Below are positions 55,959 to 64,000 of a stretch of 64,000 bases of DNA, in pieces. The stretch comes from Maratus speciosus. Its lineage: Eukaryota; Arthropoda; Arachnida; Araneae; Salticidae. The notes under the pieces are model-generated. The model saw only the letters and a list, made by a program, of their open reading frames with translations, did no database searches and was not told where the DNA came from. The position numbers and the translations under genes are program-made. The stretch is taken from assembly GCA_963932465.1 (NCBI GenBank), contig OZ010788.1:195488559-195552558 (forward strand), given 5' to 3'. The number at the start of each line of letters is the position of its first letter. Position 1 is the stretch's first letter.

Positions 55959-57199
55959 AGCAACAGCTTTAGTAAGATTATACAACAAAGTGCCTTTACA
56001 GATTGGTTTTTAGTAGAATAATTTTTCCATCAAGGTTTTTTGTTTCCCATCCACTATCCGAGAATCAATAGAAGTCTTTTTACGCATAACAATAAATACA
56101 ATGATTCAACCTCCTTGGAGTTACCTAAAATTTGGAAGAGATGCTTTGCAAAATAAAAATCAATAGGATAAAATAATTCCGTTCACAGATGTCTATTTTT
56201 CAATTCCTACTATTAGTTCACACTCTCCCTATATTTATTTATTTATTTATTTATTTATATATATCTTGTTCAAATTTTCAATCCTTAATAAAATACTTAT
56301 TATTCATCCTATCAAGTTGAAATAAATTTTTTAAAACTTGTACTGGATGACAATTGATGTTAATACAGTTCTTTCAAATATTAATTCATTAATTAAATTT
56401 TAATTAATTAATTTTAGTTTTACATGGGAGACAAAATGGCGGCCATTGGTTATTGAAGCATTTAATGCATCTTCATATCTATAAGGGGGGTTACCATAGG
56501 GGGGACCCTGTTCTGTCGCCAAATACCGCTAAGTTTGTCGCCAACTTGGCGATATATCGCCAAATTTAACGACTAAAATGAGTCGCCAAAAGTGACGCCA
56601 ACTTGACGATATCTCTAATATTTCGCCAAATTCCCATAGACTTCCGTTGTAAACCTACTTGCTTATAGAAAATCAACAAATTGAGATATTTTAATGCAAC
56701 AAAAACTAATATTAGCTTAAGGGATTATATTAAATTTTTCTTTGATGACCTAAGTAGGAATTGACTTTGAAAAACAAAATTTTATTTTACTTGTTATTAG
56801 AGCACTTATGATCTCGTGATTTTTGTTTACCAGTTTCCTTTAAAAAAGTTTTTTGCGGAAATAAATTTTTTCTCAGTATAAGTTTTGAAAAAGTCGTCGT
56901 CTGTGCGATAAAACATGCAGATCAGAATAAAGGTATTTATATGCCTTTTAAAATATACTTTTATCACATTTAGTATGTATTAACGTAGTTTAAAGATATT
57001 CTTTTATGCCATAATGCTTTCCCATGAATAACCAGATGATTTTAAAATCCGACCAAATAAATTAGAGCAACCTTACTCAAAACCAGAAATAATCCGTATT
57101 GGAAATTGAAATTTAATATCGTGTTTATTTGGGAGAAAAAGAAAAAAAAAAAGAGAAAAAAATTGTTCTTCCAACCGTATAGAAGAAAAAAAAACTTTG
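55959..57199. other. Intergenic DNA
   Basis: No gene. A (TTTA)n run at about 56233-56257. The stretch 56513-56640 repeats CGCCAAnTT words in both orientations (GTCGCCAACTTGGCGATAT), a small local repeat of unknown meaning. Confidence 0.4.
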
Positions 57200-57769
57200 A
57201 TAATGCATTGAAATGAAAATTCCCATTTTATCGAAAAAAGAATCGTGTCATAGTGTCTTCCCTTTTTCTTTGAAACATCTTTGAAAGATGAGATTTTAAA
57301 GATCGGAATGCGTTGAATAGAAAAGGTAGTTTTTGGGGGAGTAACTTTTCCAAAGCCTGAATAACAGAGTGGAGAGATGAAAGAACACATGCATAATGCA
57401 TGAAAACCCCAAAGTTTACCGAACAGAAATCTAACTCTGGAAGAAATCAATACAGATTAGACATCACTGGATTTTTAGCTGTAGGCTAAGTGGTGCAGAA
57501 AATCGCTTGGCCCATCTATAAAGAGAAAATCAGAGTTTAATGCTTCAAAAATCGTCAGAAATTCATTGATAAATGATGCAATGTCCAAAACAGTTAAAAA
57601 AATGATCTTAAACATTTGATACGGTACTGGATAATATTCTGCTTTAAAAATATGTACTCCATGATTCATGTACTCCTTTAAAAATATCCAAGGTAAGAAA
57701 TTCATCGATGTATTTTTTAGCCTTCCAAAATATGTGTGTTGAAACTTGCCACTTACGAACGTTCGCATA
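57200..57769 (-). repeat. Paralogous segment R4, copy 1, with open frames
   Basis: Matches 61690-62250 in the same orientation: GAAAGATGAGATTTTAAAGA, GGGAGTAACTTTT, ACAGAGTG.AGAGA..AAAGAACACAT and CATAATGCATG. On the minus strand both copies keep a frame containing FHALCMCSF and CYSGF.KVTP.KT.FSIQR. Copy 1 has an open frame of 125 codons (57073-57450). The protein is not recognised, and a non-coding repeat is as likely as a decayed gene. Confidence 0.55.
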
Positions 57770-58336
57770 AAGGGCAAAATTAGCACTAGCCTCCGGCCAC
57801 AGGGCCACTAAATGAGACAAAGGTGCTATTAAATTTTTTTTTGTCAGCGGCCACCTTATGGCCACTTTCCTACAAGGAACAATGTAACAATGTAATCTGG
57901 TAGATGGACTTCCTAGTTGCGTGGCAACTTAACATCCAATATAGAGGTGATTCGTTTCGCAGGGCATTAGAGAGCCTTTAAAAATGATGTTTAAACGCAG
58001 CCGGTAGCCACGAAGAGAAAATTAACTACTAAGAGAAAAAGTATAACAATTAAGAACTTAAGAGTACTTAAAGTATAATAATGTAGTAAAGAAAAAAGAA
58101 AAATATAAAAAAGAGAAAGAAAAATTCCATTAATTCCAAGAGGACAGGCGAAAAGCTACTGAAGGTTACCCCATCAAAAAAAGATTCCTTTCAGAGACGA
58201 TACATTTTAAATTAAACAATTAAAAATGCTATAAATTTAGCAGATTAACAATATTTAAAAAAAAAAAAAAACAAGGATAGAATAAACAAGAAAGGTTAAG
58301 TATAGTTGAAGGATGTGGAAATCCCAGTCTTTATCA

Positions 58337-58544
58337 TTAACCTTCCGTCTACCAGACGGGTCCATTGGACCCGACATGTACATTCAAAATATTTATTCAA
58401 ACCAGAAATTTCTTCAAAACAAACTAAATGTATAAATCAGACAATAATAAGTTAAATAAACAAATTAAATAGTTTTAAGTAAAAATTCTGGTGTAGAATG
58501 TTTTTATAAAACTTGAGTAAAATTTCCGGTAGTTCTAGGGTTAA
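58337..58544. mobile_element. TTAA-flanked MITE inside the LINE frame
   Basis: TTAACCTTCCGTCTACCAGA at 58337 and TCCGGTAGTTCTAGGGTTAA ending at 58544 are imperfect inverted ends with TTAA duplicated. The LINE reading frame on the minus strand continues in phase on the far side of the insert, which supports insertion at a TTAA in the coding sequence. Confidence 0.7.
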
Positions 58545-59445
58545 GCAAAAGCGAGTATTTAGGGCGTTTTCTGTTAGTGGGATCGGATACCCCGTAGTCG
58601 CGTAATTCCGCTACAATTTGGTCAGGAAGATAGTAAACAGTGTTGCAAAAGTTTTTGGAAAGTTGGTCAATGCATTTTTTTAATGAAGTTGTGTTGAGAT
58701 CCTTGAGGATTGTTGTATTGCGAAGGTACCGATGACCATTACGAATATTACGGAGGCTTTTGTTATGAGCACGGTATAGGTTGTTCATATTGGTTTTGCA
58801 TGAAAATTCCCAGACATGATAGGCATAAGTGAGTACAAATCTAATGCAAGCATTACATAAGATTAGTTTATTTTTAATAGAAAGTGTGTTATTTTTAAGA
58901 AGAGGTGAGAGAGATTTAGAGAGACCGGCGACTTTGCCACGAACATTGATAACGTGTTTATTCCAAGTAAGTCTTCTATCGAGGGTAATCCCCAGATACT
59001 TAGTGTGGTTAGTCCAAGGAATAATGGTTGTGTTATTAATAGTAATACGGTTGGGATAAGTTAATTTTCTGGAAAAATAAATAGCAACTTTCTTTTGTTT
59101 GTTAAATTTAACACGCCATTGAGTACACCAGTTAGGAAAGTTGTCAATGTGCTTTTGTAAATTTTTTTTATAAAGTGAATGGATGGTGCGCAGAAGCGTA
59201 CATTGCCGTGTCGTACGCGTACAAGGCAAGAGAAGTCCCCAGTGTTCTAGGAATGTCGTTAAAAAGTAAGTTAAACAATGTAGGGCTGAGGACAGAGCCT
59301 TGAAAGATGCCAGCAAGAATGCGGTAGTGTGTGGATAATAATTTATTAATGCGGACACAAAAAGTCCGGTCGCTAAGGTATGAATGTATTAAATGTATGT
59401 AAAATTTTCCTGCATTCCATCAAGGATTCCACTTTTTCTCGTTGC
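58545..59445 (-). pseudogene. Jockey-like LINE reverse transcriptase, 3' part
   Basis: Non-LTR retrotransposon polymerase fragment. Upstream frame (to about 59445): SYLSDRTF, then GIFQGSVLSPTLFNLLFNDI, the RT palm segment before the catalytic box. The box reads LYAYDTAMYA where LYADDTA is expected (59210-59221). A frameshift in an A run near 59180 moves to the second frame: LQKHIDNFPNWCTQWRVKFN, KYLGITLDRRLTWNKHV and VLTYAYHVWEFSCK, the conserved thumb region. An in-frame stop lies near 59425. It is truncated at the 5' end, mutated in the active site and interrupted at 58544 by a MITE: inactive. Confidence 0.9.
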
Positions 59446-59628
59446 AATATGTTTATATTAACATATTTATTTAGGCTATTCAATTTTAGATTAATACTAA
59501 AAGAAATTTTAACAAAAGTTTACTTTTTGCTACTTTTAAATAAAAAAAGTGGCCACTAGTTTAAAGAAAGTGGGCATTTATAAAACTGGTACCACTGGCC
59601 ACTAATAAAATTTCCTAGTTTTGCCCTT

Positions 59629-60754
59629 TACCACAGTGTACTACATCTAGTGATTCAAATTAGACGTTATGGCGATTATTAAAGTGATGATAATAAAAAC
59701 ATACTTCCAACTACAAAAAGTGTATAAATCAAGCACAGCTCATATATATGGATTTGTTTTACAAGAATCTATGCATTAAAATACAAAATTAAGCTTTTTA
59801 TATAGCCCACTTTTCCTTAAAATTATTTAGAAATAATTTAGCCCTGCTTCTATAACAAGGAGACAAACAGTTGAAAATTTTGGGATTTCTTAATATTTGG
59901 AATCCTCTATTTCTCCCCTCTCTAACTCTATATTACTTTCATTTCTACGGCAACGGGAAGCTTGAAAATATTAGGCAATTTCGATTCTTTACGTTTTTGA
60001 TCAGGCCATGTTAAAGTGAGTTTTCTCAAAATGTTGTTTTTGAGCTTCGGTGCACCTTTATTACTATAGAAACTACTATATTGTATTAGTATTTGTAATT
60101 TTTTTAAACGTTCTATTATATCTCTGTTTAATTTGAAATGAACTACTGAAGCTAATATCGTTATTTTTTTTTTAAACACAAATTATTTTTTTCGAAAAAA
60201 TTCAAAGTTTTTCGCTATTTAATACTGGATTCTATGTCAGATCTTTTTTTTAAATAAGCGAAAAATATCCGCGTATAAGCTTTAATTCCTTTTAAGAATT
60301 ATTTATTTGATGCATGTGAAAAGTTTCAAGAGCATATCTTTGGTAGTTTATGGGATTAGTAACACTAATTTAACATGTTCGGTACAGGGCGTCCCAAGTA
60401 CCCTTAAAAAAATTCTCTTTTATGTCAGAAACCTACCGAGTTATCATATTGTGAATTTTATGAATTTTCTGCGTTTTTCGACACTAAAATGTACTAAAAC
60501 GTCTATTAAAAATTCATAGAATTTAAAGTACCATAACTTGGTACTAAGCTTTGGTCATAAAAGAATGGGATTTATTTTAATGTCCGTTTTAGACAACATT
60601 TTTCTAAATATAAGAAACGAAAAGGGATATGCATAGAAAATTGAATTTCATATTTTAATATGTATGCATCCACTTCTAAAACAATGGTCTAAAATCTATG
60701 CTTGATTTCTATCATTTTTGTGTTGCAACGGAACATTATTTACAACTTTTACTC
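59629..60754. other. Intergenic DNA
   Basis: A solitary mariner-like end TACAGGGCGTCCCAAGTACC at about 60383; no partner was found. No gene recognised. Confidence 0.4.
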
Positions 60755-61040
60755 TTTTAATCCTAACTGCTGGGACAAAAACTGCCACACAGCTATATGA
60801 GCGGTCTATGAGACCGCTTGAGCGAAAGTTGAATATAAGGCTATATTAACTCTAAAGATACTTGTACTAAAATATATGTACAGGACTATTATGGTTAAAA
60901 TTCACACACTCAGAAATCTCTTGGTAGTATTAGGGCAGCAAACGAAACACACTTTCTTTAGTACTTTATAGTTAAACTCAAAATTATAAATTACAATCTG
61001 GAAAAGGGTCTGTGAGATCGCTAACAGCAGTTAAGAATTA
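60755..61040 (+). mobile_element. Family C element, internal fragment (copy 3)
   Basis: AACTGCTGGGACAAAAACTG, GCGGTCT.TGAGACCGCTTGA, ACAGGACTATTATGGTTAAA and CAGAAATCTC match the 33400-33660 and 54440-54640 units. Neither terminus is present. Confidence 0.6.
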
Positions 61041-61689
61041 AGTACAGTATGCATTAATTGTTGAAAAAAAAATTTGTAGTATCTAAAAGTAATTCTCATA
61101 CTTGTCTTCAATATAATTTGTCAGGAATGATCCGTGTAGTACCTGTGCTACTCATCTAATGCAAGCACTGAATAAACTCATAAATATTAAATATCAATTT
61201 CCTTACTGGGTTAATTATAACTATAAGAGGGTTGGGTAAGCCATTGCGACTACAGTACCTTTATAAGACGACAACACCATAGGCACAGAGTGCATGATCA
61301 GATTAGAAGTTTTGTTCAATCTGTAGCATCCCAAGTTACAGAAATTGTCGTTATTGACGAGTTAAGACAAAATGTTATTTTTACACTTTTAAACCTCGGC
61401 GATCATAGCAGGCTTCGTTTTGTCCAAAATTCTGGGTATTCTAGGTCTGACAAACCTTACAATAGCTATTTTTTAAATTTTACAACAAAGAGATTTTTCC
61501 TAAAACACGTAAAAAAGAGGGGTCCCGGAAGGTGTTAATAATGATTTGCAATTCATGCGCGTGGTCCGTATTCGAGGAAATCAGCACCGGACATGGAGAT
61601 TTAAACCCTTGGCCAAACAACATCCTTCATTCAGAAAATAAAACAATCAGTAAAATTCTGTGAAAATTAATATTTCATCACAAAACAAA
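61041..61689. other. Intergenic DNA with an 82-codon open frame
   Basis: A frame at 61290-61538 (plus) shows no motif I recognise and no repeat copy elsewhere in the window. It could be chance. Confidence 0.3.
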
Positions 61690-62290
61690 AGGAAGAAATC
61701 CTGCCAGAGAGTCATTTCTTCTTTTTTTCTGCAAAGTAGCACCTTTGAAAGATGAGATTTTAAAGAACGAAATTCGTTGAATGGAAAAGGAAGTTTTCTC
61801 GGGAGTAACTTTTTCAAAGCCAGAATAACAGAGTGAAGAGAGGAAAGAACACATACATAATGCATGGAACCTCAATGTTTACTGAGTAGAAATCTTAACT
61901 CTGTAGGAAATCAATACACATTAGATCTGACTAGGTTTTTAGCAATGAGATAAATGATGCAGAAAATGGTTTTGCACAGCTAACACATGAAAATTTAATG
62001 CTTGAAAAATGGTTGAAGGAAATCGCTGCTAATATAATTTTTTTCCATGAAAACTCTTCCCTTAAAAATCTATCCGTACAATAGAGGTTCCTATACGCAT
62101 TTCTTTCTATTTGGAAAATCCTCAAGGAGATATTCATTTGTGCGTTATTTTTCATATTTTTATGATTTGTGCTAACTTCTAAATATGTCTGCAATGTAGA
62201 TAGTTGCAATTAAACAGGAGGTATATGGAGCCTGATTACTGAAAACACATGGTAGCCAATGGAAACAATTTGGTAGACATACGTTTCAGA
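61690..62290 (-). repeat. Paralogous segment R4, copy 2
   Basis: Partner of 57200-57769, same orientation, traceable over some 500 bases. The shared minus-strand frame is open at 61678-61875 (FHALCMCSFLSSLCYSGF). Differences include indels, but the 50-60-codon core stays in frame. Confidence 0.6.
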
Positions 62291-64000
62291 GCATCTGAAT
62301 TTGATTGCAGTAAAAACATATGATTAAAAGTCTTTACTAGGAGGATAATTTTTGCTGTATATTTTGTTAATCAGAGTATTCACTTACTAAAACTGAAATA
62401 TGCTTTGAACACTGAAATACAATATTATACGAAGTGTGAACTTCCTATACTTTAAGAATGAAGACAAAGGTAGAGTTGCAAAAACCCGGCAGATTTTGAG
62501 GGATGTGAATAAACTAGGAAATTTTATTGAATAAACCTGGAATTTTGGGGAATATAGGAAATTTTGCAGGAGTTTTGAAGGTAAAAATAACTAGTCATTG
62601 TTCAATTTGAAATTTTATTTTTCAGAATTTCAAGCACTTTTCTAAAAAGTTTAAGATAAAGTTACTTTCACTTTCAAAATCGGTTCTCAAAATCAAAGTA
62701 TTCTAAAAAATATCTGCGACTAAAATCGAAAAAGTAAAAAAAGTGCGATGTAGAGACAGATCTCGGATCCAATTAAAAAAACAAATTATTTAAAAATGTC
62801 GAAATGCAAACAAGATATTAGAAAAATCCCTCCACATAGGATTAGCATTAGTTCGTGAGTACCTTCGCCGGCAGGGACAGGAGCCTTAAGGTGTTAATAA
62901 TAAAACACAAAAAGTAAAAATACAAAAAGCGTTATATACCGGACGCGGAGAACTCACGCTCAAAATACCAAGACGTGGTGTTAACAACAGACGCAGCAGA
63001 CCGCCCAGTTAGCCCTCCTTATTTATATTAAATCCGTGTGACTTTGAATGAGGTAAGCCAGTGTAGAGTAACTGCGATCCGCGTGTAAAAACTATTTTCT
63101 TACAAAACGTTTTTGCTTCATTGAATTGGAGTAAGCGGTATTTTGTCAACTTTATATTGGAAAGCTGAAATTGATACCACCAAAAATACAAAAACTGGAG
63201 CATTATAGTGTTGATTTTTATTAGCTTTCTTCAACATGAAGGCCACTTTCAAAATAGATTTTAAAAATAGAAGTATTAACACGAGTAACATTTTGAAATG
63301 CTTAATATATACTTGACAGTGATTAAGCTGGTCGCCACAGCTGACTAGTTAGAAAATACTAAAGACTTTTCTAAAATTATTTCAACTGTTAAAAAATTAA
63401 TAAAGAAATAAACATAAAACTAATGTAAATATATATATATTTGAAAAGTTTTCGGCATAAAAATCTTATTTCAAAAACAAATATTAACTCAAAAGCAAAA
63501 AAAACTTAATTTTACAATATCTAAATGACTCACCTGGTGCAGACACCAAGATCTTCACCATTTTGATTTTCAAAAATTTCCAAACAGTCAAATATTTAAC
63601 TGTAACTTAAACTTTAACATATAATATCTTTTACAACTGTAATATTTCGAACCTTTTGCGAAGACTAACTCCAAAATCTGCATCGAGTAAAACCGTTTAT
63701 ATAGCTCTTTGGTACTGACGCAAATACTAAGCTGAATTTGCCACAAGGGAATTAAACGTTCACTCTAGTCTACTATAGTTAAATCAAGGAGAGTGCTAGA
63801 GATGCCATCAGAATGATTGTTTTCCCAGATATTTTCTACCGTAATAGATTAACCTTGAAAAAAAGGTTGGAGATTTGTCTTCTGATAACCTTGAAAATAG
63901 TTACGATTTTACTGTTTCATGTAAGCTAAAAATGTGTCAAGCATCAAATATGTTTCATAACAATACGTTTAAAAGAAATAGGATTAAGTATCAATCCTTT
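62291..64000. other. AT-rich intergenic DNA
   Basis: No gene or clear element. Short local repetition of AACCTGGAATTTTGGGGAA-type words near 62490-62575. Confidence 0.35.

Larger units (their letters stand above)
57770..59628. mobile_element. Possible TIR element enclosing a LINE relic
   Basis: AAGGGCAAAATTAGCACTAG at 57770 and CCTAGTTTTGCCCTT ending at 59628 are inverted, with TA on each side. GGCCACTAA words occur near both ends. The match is short (about 14 of 16 bases), so this could be chance or two parts of something else. Confidence 0.35.

Noticed and set aside
58829..59059. Plus-strand 76-codon frame
   Set aside because: It is antisense to the reverse transcriptase relic.
61290..61538. 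82-codon frame as a gene
   Set aside because: No motif, no neighbouring exon signals that could be supported, and no second copy; left as unexplained.
1..64000. Host genes, rRNA genes or viral insertions
   Set aside because: No conserved host protein, rRNA segment or viral protein motif was recognised in the translated frames on either strand; short exons could still have been missed.

Overview
The window looks like arthropod nuclear DNA, most likely chelicerate (spider-like). That is an inference from the strong AT bias, the many A/T homopolymers, the lack of any long intact reading frame or operon-like layout, and the density and mixture of eukaryotic transposons. No host gene or convincing host exon was recognised on either strand. 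Every coding piece that could be identified is a decayed transposon protein: a Tigger/pogo C-terminus (179-540, minus), a DUF4817-type helix-turn-helix relic (7749-8033), a Tc1 transposase (33955-34934, minus), a mariner N-terminal fragment (46690-46985) and a Jockey-like reverse transcriptase (58545-59445, minus).

Layout, left to right. 1-1252: a deleted Tigger element touching a foldback element. 4501-6972: a 73-base tandem array of a mariner end, running into a nest of three inverted-repeat elements with tRNA-like modules in the middle layer. 7655-8153: a mariner-type MITE. 8347-15207: a large non-autonomous Helitron with internal tandem repeats and a GC-richer inclusion. 15990-18420: two head-to-head Helitron-like 5' ends, a tRNA-like relic and a TA-flanked MITE. 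18713-24918: TTAA-flanked MITEs, hairpins and foldbacks. 25035-27835: two families of MITE with TAGGGG ends, one with a foldback inserted. 28234-32067: a 3.8-kb Mutator-like foldback with a 9-base target duplication and a tRNA-type SINE in its spacer. 32973-36135: a 3.2-kb inverted-repeat element holding a dead Tc1. 36245-37330: a hAT-like element with an 8-base target duplication. 38503-38750: a second SINE copy with a 12-base target duplication. 40620-42330: a 420-base tandem array. 43049-45538: a foldback inside a MITE inside the flank of a short Helitron. 45700-46130 and 51720-52470: inverted-repeat elements carrying tRNA-like modules. 52685-54890: more copies of the earlier families. 55706-55950: a hAT MITE. 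57200-62290: a paralogous repeat pair flanking a LINE relic that a TTAA MITE has interrupted.

The DNA is therefore an accretion of DNA transposons, Helitrons and SINEs rather than a gene neighbourhood. Its most informative points are exact target duplications, a pre-insertion (empty) site kept in a paralogous copy, and the repeated association of inverted-repeat elements with tRNA-derived modules. Family names rest on terminal motifs, target duplications and remembered protein motifs; no database search was possible.
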